Source: an uncultured Alphaproteobacteria bacterium (GTDB lineage: Bacteria; Pseudomonadota; Alphaproteobacteria; CAAGCB01; CAG-977). Taken from it: 55,363 nucleotides of DNA. This document shows positions 35,408-43,821 of this stretch, piece after piece (the first letter of the stretch is position 1; every line of letters begins with the position of its first letter). The stretch spans positions 1 to 55,363 of the forward strand of contig CAKQWA010000014.1 in the NCBI GenBank assembly GCA_934277945.1, read 5' to 3'. The notes under the pieces were generated by a model that was not told the origin of the DNA, did not search any database, and saw only the letters and a list, made by a program, of their open reading frames with translations. A program made the translations under genes and the position numbers.

Positions 35408-35488
35408 TTAACGCTTCCACAGTTCAAGCAAAAATGCCATGCTTAACAAGAAGTAGGCAATCGCTTTAAGACATAAAGATAAATTCAA
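35408..35488 (-). CDS. Small hydrophobic peptide 1 (26 aa), candidate type I toxin
   Basis: A TTG start at 35488 lies seven bases after AGGTGG, a good ribosome-binding site within GAAAGGCAGGTGG. The 26 codons encode a polar start, the hydrophobic stretch AIAYFLLSMAFLLEL, and a basic end WKR. That is one short transmembrane helix with a charged C-terminus, the usual form of type I toxins. It has its own promoter (35531-35558), a ~36-base leader and a terminator, giving an mRNA of about 165 nt. The start region (35468-35489) is partly repeated in a plus-strand small RNA unit at 35587-35658. The gene is too short for standard calling and the function is inferred. Confidence 0.5.
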   Translation of the reverse strand: MNLSLCLKAIAYFLLSMAFLLELWKR

Positions 35489-35530
35489 GGAATTTCCACC
35501 TGCCTTTCAGCCGTAAGTTGCGGCGAGAGA

Positions 35531-35558
35531 ACTATATCAGCAAAAAAACTCTTGTAAA
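35531..35558 (-). promoter_or_regulatory. Promoter of mini-gene 1
   Basis: On the minus strand a -35 box TTTACA (35558-35553) and a -10 box TATAGT (35536-35531) are separated by 16 bp. The -35 box overlaps that of the divergent small RNA, so the two promoters may compete. Confidence 0.6.
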
Positions 35559-35580
35559 AGGGAAAAAGAAAGTCTAATCT
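35552..35580 (+). promoter_or_regulatory. Promoter of candidate antitoxin sRNA 1
   Basis: TTGTAA (35552-35557) and TAATCT (35575-35580) are 17 bp apart, predicting a start near 35587. Confidence 0.5.
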
Positions 35581-35586
35581 TAAAGC

Positions 35587-35658
35587 AAGACATAAAGGCA
35601 GTTCAAGTTGAACACTTGCTTTCACGACCGCAGACTTACCACCTGCGGTCAAATTTTT
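35587..35658 (+). ncRNA. Candidate antitoxin small RNA 1 (~72 nt)
   Basis: The predicted RNA begins AAGACATAAAG, identical to the plus strand of the peptide-1 coding start (35468-35478), with TTCAAG 15 bases on (16 bases on in the peptide gene, where it covers the TTG codon). It would therefore pair with the peptide-1 mRNA. It ends in a perfect 8-bp hairpin, GACCGCAG/CTGCGGTC (35626-35650), followed by AAATTTTT. The loop and 3' stem contain CCACCTGC, complementary to the GCAGGTGG ribosome-binding site of mini-gene 1. The divergent promoter and partial complementarity resemble Zor/Orz and Sho/Ohs systems. Confidence 0.5.
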
Positions 35659-35674
35659 AGGAAAAACCGTCCGC

Positions 35675-35703
35675 TTGACAAACGGGCGGCGTTACGCTAC
35701 ATT
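35675..35703 (+). promoter_or_regulatory. Promoter of candidate antitoxin sRNA 2
   Basis: A perfect -35 box TTGACA (35675-35680) and TACATT (35698-35703) are 17 bp apart, predicting a start near 35710. Confidence 0.6.
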
Positions 35704-35709
35704 ATAAAT

Positions 35710-35770
35710 GTTAAGCTTATAGTTCAAAAGCAAAGGGGCTGTGGTCTGCGATACCATAGCCCCTCATTCT
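35710..35770 (+). ncRNA. Candidate antitoxin small RNA 2 (~60 nt)
   Basis: The predicted RNA carries GCTTATAGTTC near its 5' end (35715-35725). The same 11 bases occur at 35843-35853, the complement of the peptide-2 initiation region, so the RNA can pair with that mRNA. It ends at the hairpin AGGGGCTGTGGT/ACCATAGCCCCT (35734-35764), which also terminates the convergent peptide-2 mRNA. Two convergent transcripts, a shared terminator and a direct repeat at the translation start form the layout of the Fst/par type I module. Confidence 0.5.
35725..35764. terminator. Shared terminator of mini-gene 2 and sRNA 2
   Basis: A 12-bp imperfect stem (35734-35745 with 35753-35764) has T-rich sequence on the minus-strand side (TTTGCTTTTG) and CATTCTTT on the plus-strand side. 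Confidence 0.7.
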
Positions 35771-35857
35771 TTACCGAGCAGATTTTGTCATACTCAACAA
35801 CAGAATTACGACCAATATAATCAGCCGTATGCACTTCGTTATGCTTATAGTTCTCAC
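35771..35857 (-). CDS. Small hydrophobic peptide 2 (28 aa), candidate type I toxin
   Basis: Starting from a GTG at 35857, the 28 codons encode a basic N-terminus, the strongly hydrophobic LIILVVILLLSM, and a basic tail TKSAR. This is a single transmembrane helix as in small membrane toxins. The leader GAAAGGCAGGTG is identical to that of mini-gene 1. The start is uncertain: GTG lies inside the AGGTGA that could serve as the ribosome-binding site, and an ATA three codons on sits at ideal spacing. It has its own strong promoter and a terminator. It faces the convergent small RNA at 35710-35770. Confidence 0.45.
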   Translation of the reverse strand: MRTISITKCIRLIILVVILLLSMTKSAR

Positions 35858-35918
35858 CTGCCTTTCGTGTTGTTAAGGACGGATGAACCGCTTCGGTTGC
35901 CCGAAACGGCAAGACGAA

Positions 35919-35946
35919 AATATATCTTTTGCATGGGGGATGTCAA
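35919..35946 (-). promoter_or_regulatory. Strong promoter of mini-gene 2
   Basis: On the minus strand TTGACA (35946-35941) and TATATT (35924-35919) are 16 bp apart, a near-consensus sigma-70 promoter facing away from the flagellin gene. The only gene it can serve nearby is the 28-residue peptide, about 55 bases downstream of the predicted start. Confidence 0.7.
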
Positions 35947-36073
35947 CGGTTTGGGGCGGAAATCCGCGGGTTTTGAGTGGGCAAAAATTGCCTATTGAAA
36001 CGGCTGAAAAGATATGCTAGCGTTTTAGGTATGGAGAAAAACGCCGACCGTAGCGTCGACGTCCATGAACAAG

Positions 36074-36089
36074 GGTTTCCCGAAGGAAA
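36074..36089 (+). promoter_or_regulatory. Hairpin in the flagellin leader
   Basis: GTTTCC-CGAA-GGAAAC is a perfect six-pair hairpin about 30 bases before the flagellin start. It could act in mRNA stability or control, since FlbT acts on flagellin leaders in other Alphaproteobacteria. I see no clear sigma-54 or sigma-28 promoter upstream. Confidence 0.4.
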
Positions 36090-36120
36090 CTTAACATTAA
36101 TCCAGAAAAGGAGAATTAAC

Positions 36121-37854
36121 ATGGCTACAGATAAAGTTGCTTTGACGGCTTCGATGCGCTCGAACTTGTTGAGCCTGAAAAACACCCAAAAAATGTTTGA
36201 CAAAACGCAAGACCGCCTGTCCACAGGTTACAAGGTCAACAGCGCGATGGACAATCCTTCGTCGTACTTCACGGCGCAGTCGTTGAACTCGCGCGCGGAC
36301 GATTTGTCGAGCTTGTTGGATTCTATCGGGCAGGCTATTTCGACGTTGCAGACCGCCGATGAAGGCATCACTTCTTTGCAGGACTTCGTTGAACAGGCGA
36401 AATCCATTGCGAACAGCGCGCGCGACACGGCGAACGTTTCCGCTAGCACGAAATCGACGATTAAATTCGACAAAGACGCTCTGAAATCCCAGAAAGTCGT
36501 TGGTGAAGCGATTCCGAATGCGACGGCGGGCGATACAATGGTCATTCGCTACGGCGATTCGACGAAAATCACCGGTACGACAAACGTTCAGGAAGATACG
36601 CTGTTGAGCGGTATCGGACTGGATAAACTTGCGGCAGGCGACGCTTCCATTAAAGTTGACGGTAAAGAATACAAAATCGTTACGGATGCGGCGACCGAAA
36701 ACAAGATGGTGACGGGTTCGTACGCTAAAGACAGCATCTTTGAAGTGACGGAAGCTGCCAACGACGGTGCGAAGACGACCTATAAAGCCGTTGACGCCGA
36801 TGGTAACGAAATCACTTGGGAAAAGGCGGAAACCGCTGCAAGCATCGCTGTCGGTAAATTTGCCAAAGCGGGCGCCGCTTTTGACAGAACCGTTACGGAA
36901 GACGGCAAAACCACGATGACGATGCCCGAGTTCACGGAAGACGCTGCGGCGACGGCGGCGACGGCTACAATGGCTGACGCGGCGACGATTTATGTGAAAT
37001 CCACCGCCGATTTGGAAGAATTCGCGAAAGTGTTGGAAACGATGATCGGTTCCGACAAGTTCAGCGCTTCCATCGTCGACGGCAACATGGTCTTCGCGAC
37101 GAAAGACACGACATCCATTGAAATCACCGGTAAGTTTGAAGACGCTTTCGGTATGGACAAAGGTGCTGCAATCAGCGTTGACGCGACCGACACCGCCGAA
37201 TCCCTGCGTCAGAAGATCGACAAGCTGGAAGGCATTGCCGCCGAATTCGACAACGACGGCCGTTTGGTCATCAAGTCCGAACAGGGCGACGATATGGTCA
37301 TTTCGGGCGCGTTGGCGGAAAAATTGGGCGTGAACGGCGCCGTCACGAACGGTAACAACGAACGTGCGACGTACGCTTCCCAATTCAACAAGGTTCTGAT
37401 TCAGATTAACGAATTGGTTCAGGATACCTCCTATAAAGGCATCAACTTGTTGAAAGGCGACGACCTGACGGTTGTGTTCAATGAATCCCGTACAAGCAAT
37501 CTGGAATTGAAAGGCGTTACTTTCGATGCGCAGGGCTTGGGCTTCACGGACGCGATCAACGAATGGAAGGACACCGACAGCATTGACACGGCTTTGGACC
37601 AGATCAACAAAGCGACGTCGTTGCTGCGCGCGCAGGCTTCCGAATTCGGTCAGAACCTGTCCACCGTGCAGATCCGTCAAGACTTCACGGAAAACATGAT
37701 CAACAACTTGCAGACCGGTGCAGACAAACTGACGTTGGCGGATATGAACGAAGAATCCGCGAACCTGCTGGCTTTGCAGACCCGTCAGCAGCTGGCGACA
37801 AACTCTTTGTCGATGGCGAATCAGGCGGCGCAGAGCGTGTTGAGCCTGTTTTAA
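36121..37854 (+). CDS. Flagellin
   Basis: The 577-residue filament protein has the conserved flagellin N-terminal domain (SMRSNLLSLKNTQKMFDKTQDRLSTG, about residues 12-140). The C-terminal domain (MNEESANLLALQTRQQLATNSLSMANQAAQSVLSLF) forms the coiled-coil core. The ~330-residue central part is Thr/Ala/Asp-rich and variable, exposed on the filament surface, with three similar segments that look duplicated. It has no signal peptide, as expected for flagellar type III export. AAAAGGAGAA precedes the ATG at 36121. It is a single gene with a terminator after it; other flagellar genes are not in the window. Confidence 0.95.
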   Translation: MATDKVALTASMRSNLLSLKNTQKMFDKTQDRLSTGYKVNSAMDNPSSYFTAQSLNSRADDLSSLLDSIGQAISTLQTADEGITSLQDFVEQAKSIANSARDTANVSASTKSTIKFDKDALKSQKVVGEAIPNATAGDTMVIRYGDSTKITGTTNVQEDTLLSGIGLDKLAAGDASIKVDGKEYKIVTDAATENKMVTGSYAKDSIFEVTEAANDGAKTTYKAVDADGNEITWEKAETAASIAVGKFAKAGAAFDRTVTEDGKTTMTMPEFTEDAAATAATATMADAATIYVKSTADLEEFAKVLETMIGSDKFSASIVDGNMVFATKDTTSIEITGKFEDAFGMDKGAAISVDATDTAESLRQKIDKLEGIAAEFDNDGRLVIKSEQGDDMVISGALAEKLGVNGAVTNGNNERATYASQFNKVLIQINELVQDTSYKGINLLKGDDLTVVFNESRTSNLELKGVTFDAQGLGFTDAINEWKDTDSIDTALDQINKATSLLRAQASEFGQNLSTVQIRQDFTENMINNLQTGADKLTLADMNEESANLLALQTRQQLATNSLSMANQAAQSVLSLF

Positions 37855-37880
37855 TCCTGACGAAGAAGTCATCTGAAACG

Positions 37881-37908
37881 AAAGGCGGGAGAAATCCCGC
37901 CTTTTACT
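37881..37908 (+). terminator. Terminator of the flagellin gene
   Basis: AAAGGCGGGA (37881-37890), GAAA tetraloop, TCCCGCCTTT (37895-37904), then TTA. Confidence 0.9.
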
Positions 37909-37930
37909 TTGCGTTGTGTCGGAAATACTT

Positions 37931-37974
37931 TTTTACCGCCTGCGCCGTATCATTTTACCGCCTGCGTCGTATCA
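37931..37974. repeat. Two-copy 22-bp tandem repeat
   Basis: A 22-bp unit beginning TTTTACCGCCTGCG occurs twice in direct tandem (37931-37952 and 37953-37974) with 21 of 22 bases identical. It lies between the flagellin terminator and purB. No gene is seen in 37909-38059. Confidence 0.85.
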
Positions 37975-38055
37975 TTTTTGAAACGACACTCCGTCGCGGA
38001 TTAAAAAACGCCTTTCGCACGGGGAGCGACACGACGCTTTTAGAGGGGCGCGGGC

Positions 38056-38088
38056 AGTGAAAAGCCCCTCAATCGAGGGGCTTTTACG
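38056..38088. terminator. Bidirectional terminator after purB
   Basis: AAAAGCCCCTC (38060-38070) pairs perfectly with GAGGGGCTTTT (38075-38085). Confidence 0.85.
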
Positions 38089-38113
38089 CAAGAGCGGGGT
38101 TTTATTGCACCGC

Positions 38114-39406
<1,293 letters not shown>

Positions 39407-39489
39407 GCTTTTCTCCTTTAAAAAATAAACTCTTTCGTTTCGCGCGTTTTTTGCGTACTATATTTGTAATATGAACAAAGGAGTGAAAA

Positions 39490-39804
39490 ATGCAATCACA
39501 AAGAATCATTCGAGCCGCCGATTATGAACCCGTTGTCAAAGAAAGCGCCGCAACGCCGCTGGAAGACGCCGGCGACATCTCTATCGGCGCGCATATTTTC
39601 GGCGAGTCGCCCGATTATACAAATCCCGCGTTTGAGGCTTTGTGGCAGGAAGTCTTCGACGCCGACGAAAACGAAATGTTCGCGTACTGCAAGGAAAAAG
39701 GCGTTGACGTCATCGGCGACGACGGCGAACCCGTCACCGGCTGGCGCGATATCGCGGTCATGCTGAAAGCCATTGACACGGGGCTTGTGCAGCTTAAAAA
39801 ATAA
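39490..39804 (+). CDS. Small acidic protein of unknown function
   Basis: The 104-residue acidic protein begins MQSQRIIRAADYEPVVKES and contains ESPDYTNPAFEALWQEVFDADENEMFAYCKEKG. It has no signal peptide, membrane helix or recognised domain. A GGAGTG ribosome-binding site precedes the ATG and a strong terminator follows, so it is a single-gene unit opposite purB. Codon use matches its neighbours. I do not recognise it. Confidence 0.75.
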   Translation: MQSQRIIRAADYEPVVKESAATPLEDAGDISIGAHIFGESPDYTNPAFEALWQEVFDADENEMFAYCKEKGVDVIGDDGEPVTGWRDIAVMLKAIDTGLVQLKK

Positions 39805-39824
39805 GCTTTTTCATTATCAGGACA

Positions 39825-39858
39825 CAAAAAAACCGAGCCTTGCGACTCGGTTTTTTTT
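39825..39858. terminator. Bidirectional terminator between the small acidic gene and the phosphate transporter
   Basis: AACCGAG (39831-39837) pairs with CTCGGTT (39846-39852), flanked by seven A on the left and eight T on the right. Confidence 0.88.
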
Positions 39859-39873
39859 CGGGCGTTTTTTCCC

Positions 39874-41394
39874 TTAATCTTCGGGGAAGCCGCGCCGCCT
39901 TTTCGTTTTTTCGCGCACCAGAAACGCGTTTTCCACAATTTGCAGATTCTGCGCCACCAGTTTGTTTTGCTGTTTGTTCAATTTCGTTTCCGGCAGATAC
40001 CGCCAATCTTTGCCCATCGCCGCCAACGCTTCCTGCAATTCCCAGCGGTAATAGAACGTTTTGCCGCTCAACGCTTTGACCTGATCGATCTGTTCCTGCG
40101 TCATGTAAGCGGGATCCAGATTGTCGATGCGCTCCGGATTGATGTAGATTTTCACCTGTTGCGCCATGCCCAGCAGTTGCTGTTCCTGCGTGCTTGTCAG
40201 GTTGCCCAGACGCTTTTTGACGGCTTTGATGAACTCGTCGCCGGAGTTAAAGCGCACGCCTTGCAGAGTCGCCAGTTTGCCGCCCGAATAGCCCGCGTGC
40301 ACCATGCGCGCGTAGACTTTTTCGGAAATGACGTAATGCTTCGGATAATAAACCCGCTGGTCAAACACGTTCTGCATGAAAAACAGCGAGAAAAAGCAGA
40401 TTGTCGCCGCAATGACGGGCGTAATGACCCAGCCGCACATAATGCGCACGACGACCGACCATTTGATGATTTTCGCCGCGCCTTTGACCAAGCCGATGCC
40501 GATGACCGCGCCGACGACAGCCTGCGTCGAGGAAACCGGAACCAGCGGCACCGTCGGCAGATTGTGCGACGCCAAGAAATATTCCAAGCCTTCCGACGCG
40601 AAAATGAACAGAACCAAAGACTGCGCCAGAACGACGACCCACGCCGTCAGCGGCGACAGCGGCATCAAGCCTTTGCCGACCGTGCCCATGACTCTGTAAG
40701 AATAGGTGTACACGCCGACCGCCGTCGCGCACGCGCCGACGAAGAACAGTTGTTGGACGGCTGAAATCTGGAAATTGCCGAACGAGAAATTCGCGAACGG
40801 GGCGACGGGAACGAACACGCCGACGACGTTCGCCATGTTGTTCGCGCCCAAGGAGTACGCGCCGAACGCGCCCGTCAGAATCATCGCCGCGCGCAAAAGC
40901 GTGTCGCGGTGCAGCAGGTGCAGTTTCGCCGTCAGGGAGATTTTATTCGCGATCAGGTACAAAACGCTTGCGAACGCGCCCGCCAGAACGGGACACGCGA
41001 CCCACGTCCCCGCAATTTTCACGACGGAATTGACGTCCGTGACCGAGTCGGTGAAGAAGTTCCAGCCGATAATCGCGCCGACGACCGCTTGCGACACGGA
41101 AACGGGCAGACCGATTTTAATCATGCTGTAAACGGTGAACGCCGCCGCGAAAGCCGTCACAAACGACCCGCCGATAGCGTTGACCGCGCCCAAACTGCCC
41201 AAGGTGTACGCCGCGCCGACGCCGGAAATGACCGCGCCCGCCGCAATGAAGATACTGCACACCAGCGCCGCCGTTTTGAATTTGACCATGCGCGTGCTGA
41301 CCGCCGTGCCGAAGATGTTCGCCGCGTCGTTCGCGCCCAGCGACCACCCCAAAAACAAGCCGCTTGACAGAAATATCAAACCCGTCATGCCCAT
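39874..41394 (-). CDS. Inorganic phosphate transporter, PiT family
   Basis: The 506-residue protein carries both PiT repeats, LGWSLGANDAANIFGTAVSTR at the N-terminus and SLGANNMANVVGVFVPVAP in the middle, within about ten transmembrane helices. It ends in a ~130-residue soluble tail (YYPKHYVISEKVYARMVHAG to a KRRRGF end). PiT carriers take up phosphate, often as a metal-phosphate complex, using the proton or sodium gradient. The tail may be regulatory. It lies 25 bp after the DUF47 gene, its usual partner, in one operon. Confidence 0.92.
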   Translation of the reverse strand: MGMTGLIFLSSGLFLGWSLGANDAANIFGTAVSTRMVKFKTAALVCSIFIAAGAVISGVGAAYTLGSLGAVNAIGGSFVTAFAAAFTVYSMIKIGLPVSVSQAVVGAIIGWNFFTDSVTDVNSVVKIAGTWVACPVLAGAFASVLYLIANKISLTAKLHLLHRDTLLRAAMILTGAFGAYSLGANNMANVVGVFVPVAPFANFSFGNFQISAVQQLFFVGACATAVGVYTYSYRVMGTVGKGLMPLSPLTAWVVVLAQSLVLFIFASEGLEYFLASHNLPTVPLVPVSSTQAVVGAVIGIGLVKGAAKIIKWSVVVRIMCGWVITPVIAATICFFSLFFMQNVFDQRVYYPKHYVISEKVYARMVHAGYSGGKLATLQGVRFNSGDEFIKAVKKRLGNLTSTQEQQLLGMAQQVKIYINPERIDNLDPAYMTQEQIDQVKALSGKTFYYRWELQEALAAMGKDWRYLPETKLNKQQNKLVAQNLQIVENAFLVREKTKRRRGFPED

Positions 41395-41419
41395 AATGCA
41401 AGCCCCTTCGTCTTATGCG

Positions 41420-42082
41420 TCAGTTGGAACGTTTGATGACGAAAATCGCCAGTCTGTCGGTGATGTCTTCCGCCATGTCCGCCAGATTGTCGATCATTTC
41501 GATGAAACTGGAAATGTGCATTTTGTTCGCCAGCGGCAAATCCGACGCGAACACCGCGCGTTTGATTTTCGTGCTGATTCTGTCCGCTTCGCTTTCGTAA
41601 AAGCGCACTTTGTGAATGTAGTCGCGGCAGGAATTGAAATCGCGGAAAAACGCGCGCGAGGCGATCGTCACCTGTTCGACCGAATTTGTCACCGATTCGA
41701 CAATCGCCAGAATGTCGGGATGAAGCGTCGCGGGAAACACGGGCTGTTCAATCGTAAAGCGGTAGCCGCTCGCGTCGTAGGCGTTCAGGATGCTGTCCAA
41801 ATCTTCCACCAGCGTCAGAACGTCGGCGCGCAAATCGGGAATCAGGTTCTGTTCGTACAGCCCCGTTTCGATTTCGCGGCGCAATTCGTCCGCGCGGCTT
41901 TCAATGTGGGAAACCTGTTCGGCGTGCGTGACGAAATCTTCCGTCACCCCCTGTTCCAAAAAGACGTTGATCGCTTTTTTATAAATCAATCCCGCTTCCG
42001 AAATCCTGTCCAAAAACTCGTCGATTTTGTTTTCCAGCAGACGAGAACCGTAGAACATGGAAAAGCCTTTTGAAATATGCAT
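41420..42082 (-). CDS. DUF47 PhoU-like protein
   Basis: The 220-residue all-helical protein matches the DUF47/TIGR00153 family, relatives of PhoU, with conserved acidic metal-binding positions (SHIESRADELRREIE, RFYESEADRISTKIK). It is encoded directly before a PiT transporter, as is typical, and probably modulates its activity. AAAAGGGAAACG precedes the ATG at 42082; a second ATG at 42058 is possible. About 110 bp of apparently non-coding sequence follows upstream. Confidence 0.9.
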   Translation of the reverse strand: MHISKGFSMFYGSRLLENKIDEFLDRISEAGLIYKKAINVFLEQGVTEDFVTHAEQVSHIESRADELRREIETGLYEQNLIPDLRADVLTLVEDLDSILNAYDASGYRFTIEQPVFPATLHPDILAIVESVTNSVEQVTIASRAFFRDFNSCRDYIHKVRFYESEADRISTKIKRAVFASDLPLANKMHISSFIEMIDNLADMAEDITDRLAIFVIKRSN

Positions 42083-42192
42083 AATCGTTTCCCTTTTAGT
42101 AAGATGTCTGAATCGCCCTGACGGTCGGATTGCGTTTTTCGCAATTCAACTATGCTACCAAGCGCGGCGCGAAAAGTAAATAACCTTTTGTT

Positions 42193-42627
42193 TTAAAACA
42201 GTTCGTCTATGAACAAATACAACGCTTCCGAAAACGTCGGAAAACTGCAACTGACGGAAAAATCCAGCCTGTCGATGACGTGGTACTGCCGATCGACGCT
42301 GTCGAACACGAACAATTCCTCCGACGCGCGACCCAACAGCAACTTGCCGCGCATCGCTTCAAACGAGGCGAACTCCAAATTCGCTTCGATCAGTCCCGGA
42401 AGCGTGTAGCCCAACGCTTCGCGGTCGTTCGCGCGCGACCCGTACAGTTCGATGCCGTTCCACAGCAAGCCGTCCGTGATTTTCAGCAATAAAACGTAAT
42501 CGGCGGGAATCGGCGGGAAATGGTGGCTTGCCAGCATCGAGCCGACAAAACGCAGGGAACGTTCGTCAACCGGCGGAAACAAGACGGCGTCGTCTTTGCG
42601 CAGAGTTTCCAAAATTCTTGACAGCAT
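42193..42627 (-). CDS. SUKH (SMI1/KNR4, YrhA-like) protein, probable immunity protein
   Basis: The 144-residue cytosolic protein shows the SMI1/KNR4 core: FPPIPADYVLLLKITDGLLWNG followed by ELYGS and a C-terminal FSVSCSFPTFSEALYLFIDELF, closest to the YrhA subgroup. SUKH proteins are frequent immunity factors against secreted nuclease toxins. It lies 23 bp downstream of the HNH protein gene and is the last gene of the secretion cluster, so an immunity role for that nuclease is the simplest reading. No signal peptide is present, consistent with a cytoplasmic antidote. Confidence 0.72.
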   Translation of the reverse strand: MLSRILETLRKDDAVLFPPVDERSLRFVGSMLASHHFPPIPADYVLLLKITDGLLWNGIELYGSRANDREALGYTLPGLIEANLEFASFEAMRGKLLLGRASEELFVFDSVDRQYHVIDRLDFSVSCSFPTFSEALYLFIDELF

Positions 42628-42650
42628 CCCGATTCTCCGTCCCGTTTAAC

Positions 42651-43796
42651 TCATCTGTCCATTGCCGAACGTTGCGCAATGGCTTCAAACGTGCTTTCCA
42701 AAAAGCCCGCGTACACGCTTCTGTCGTGCTTGCCCTTGCCGCCCGACGAAACGACGATGTCCCCCGGAACGTACACTTTGCCCGCGGGAACGGGGACGAA
42801 CAGGCGTTTGGGCAGGCCGCCCTGCTGCTGCCGCGAAATCTGCATATCAATGAATTTGTGCAAATCCGCGTGGAACGGGTGCGTCTGCATTAAAATCAGG
42901 TTGGAAAAGTCGTTCGTGCCGCCGTAATCGAACGGAATCTTGATATGCACGTTGACGTTTTCGCTCGCTTTGCCCTTTTTGATTTTGCGAATGTCGTCGT
43001 CCGTCAAACCGATGGCGATCAGTTCGTTCACGTTGTGATATCCGACGTATTTCAGAAAATCGCGGCGGGCGCGTTTGAACGCTTTGCGCAATTCCAATTT
43101 CCATTGCGCGTTGAGCATGACGAAGTTGACTTCCTGCAATTCCATGTTCGGCAGGTCGAGTTGCGTCAGTTGGTATTCCCAATCCGAACGGTCGCCGGTC
43201 GATTCGACGGGACGGGGGATTTTCGTCACGTTGTACGCGGAATCAACCGTCGGAACGGCGGGACGCGCGGCGGGAACGGGCTGTTCCGCCTGCTGAATGA
43301 CGGGTTGCGGCGCGTATCCCTGCGGCACGATTTGCGGTGCGGGATGCGGCGCATACGGCGCTTGCGGCACGGGTTGCGGCGCGTACTGTTGAGGCATCGG
43401 CTGGGGGGCGTACCCCTGCGGCATGGGTTGCGGGGCGTATCCCTGCGGCGCGTACTGTTGAGGCATCGGCTGGGGGGCGTATCCTTGCGGCACGGGTTGC
43501 GGGGCGTATCCCTGCGGCGCGTACTGTTGAGGCATCGGCTGAGGGGCGTACCCCTGCGGCATCGGTTGAGGCGCGTATCCCTGCGGCGCGTATTGCGGCG
43601 GCATCGGCTGGGGAACGTACGGCTGTTGCGGCGCGGGCTGCTGCGGCGTCCAAGACGGGCGCGGGTCGCGGTACACCGGCACGGGACGCACGTCGCGGCG
43701 CACGGGGGTCACTCCCTGCGATTGCGCCTGTTGCGCCCTGTCATCCCTCACGTTTCCGACGGGAGCGGGTGTTTTGGATGTCGACCAATCCCACAT
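42651..43796 (-). CDS. Pro/Gln-repeat HNH-like nuclease, candidate secreted effector
   Basis: The 381-residue protein has a disordered N-terminal half with tandem YAPQPMPQG-type repeats (about residues 55-150). A helical linker and a C-terminal HNH-like domain follow. LTDDDIRKIKKGK leads into NVHIKIPFDYGGTNDFSNLI (about residue 280) and HPFHADLHKF (about residue 305), the H...GG...N...H...H layout of HNH nucleases; the first His-His pair is His-Ile here. It lies 25 bp after the coupling ATPase gene and 23 bp before a SUKH gene. It has no signal peptide, as for type IV substrates. A DNA-processing role in transfer is the alternative. Confidence 0.68.
   Translation of the reverse strand: MWDWSTSKTPAPVGNVRDDRAQQAQSQGVTPVRRDVRPVPVYRDPRPSWTPQQPAPQQPYVPQPMPPQYAPQGYAPQPMPQGYAPQPMPQQYAPQGYAPQPVPQGYAPQPMPQQYAPQGYAPQPMPQGYAPQPMPQQYAPQPVPQAPYAPHPAPQIVPQGYAPQPVIQQAEQPVPAARPAVPTVDSAYNVTKIPRPVESTGDRSDWEYQLTQLDLPNMELQEVNFVMLNAQWKLELRKAFKRARRDFLKYVGYHNVNELIAIGLTDDDIRKIKKGKASENVNVHIKIPFDYGGTNDFSNLILMQTHPFHADLHKFIDMQISRQQQGGLPKRLFVPVPAGKVYVPGDIVVSSGGKGKHDRSVYAGFLESTFEAIAQRSAMDR
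43381..43605. repeat. 69-bp tandem repeat inside the HNH gene
   Basis: The unit begins at 43381, 43450 and 43519 (period 69 bp, 23 residues) with near-identical copies. Partial units on either side extend the array. Each encodes QYAPQ followed by two GYAPQPMPQ-type blocks. Confidence 0.9.
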
Positions 43797-43821
43797 GACT
43801 TTTGTCCGTTATCCCTGCCTG

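Noticed and set aside
35724..35912. A 62-codon minus-strand frame across mini-gene 2
   Set aside because: Its ATG would sit at the predicted transcription start with no ribosome-binding site, and it reads through the terminator hairpin. The hydrophobic 28-codon frame fits the leader and terminator better.
35968..35986. Sigma-54 promoter for flagellin (TGGGCAAAAATTGCC)
   Set aside because: The GG and GC elements are eight bases apart instead of ten, so the helical phasing is wrong.
43337..43798. Ala/Gly/Arg-rich plus-strand frames over the HNH gene repeats
   Set aside because: They are shadows of the 69-bp repeat. The minus-strand frame has a folded C-terminal domain and operon context.
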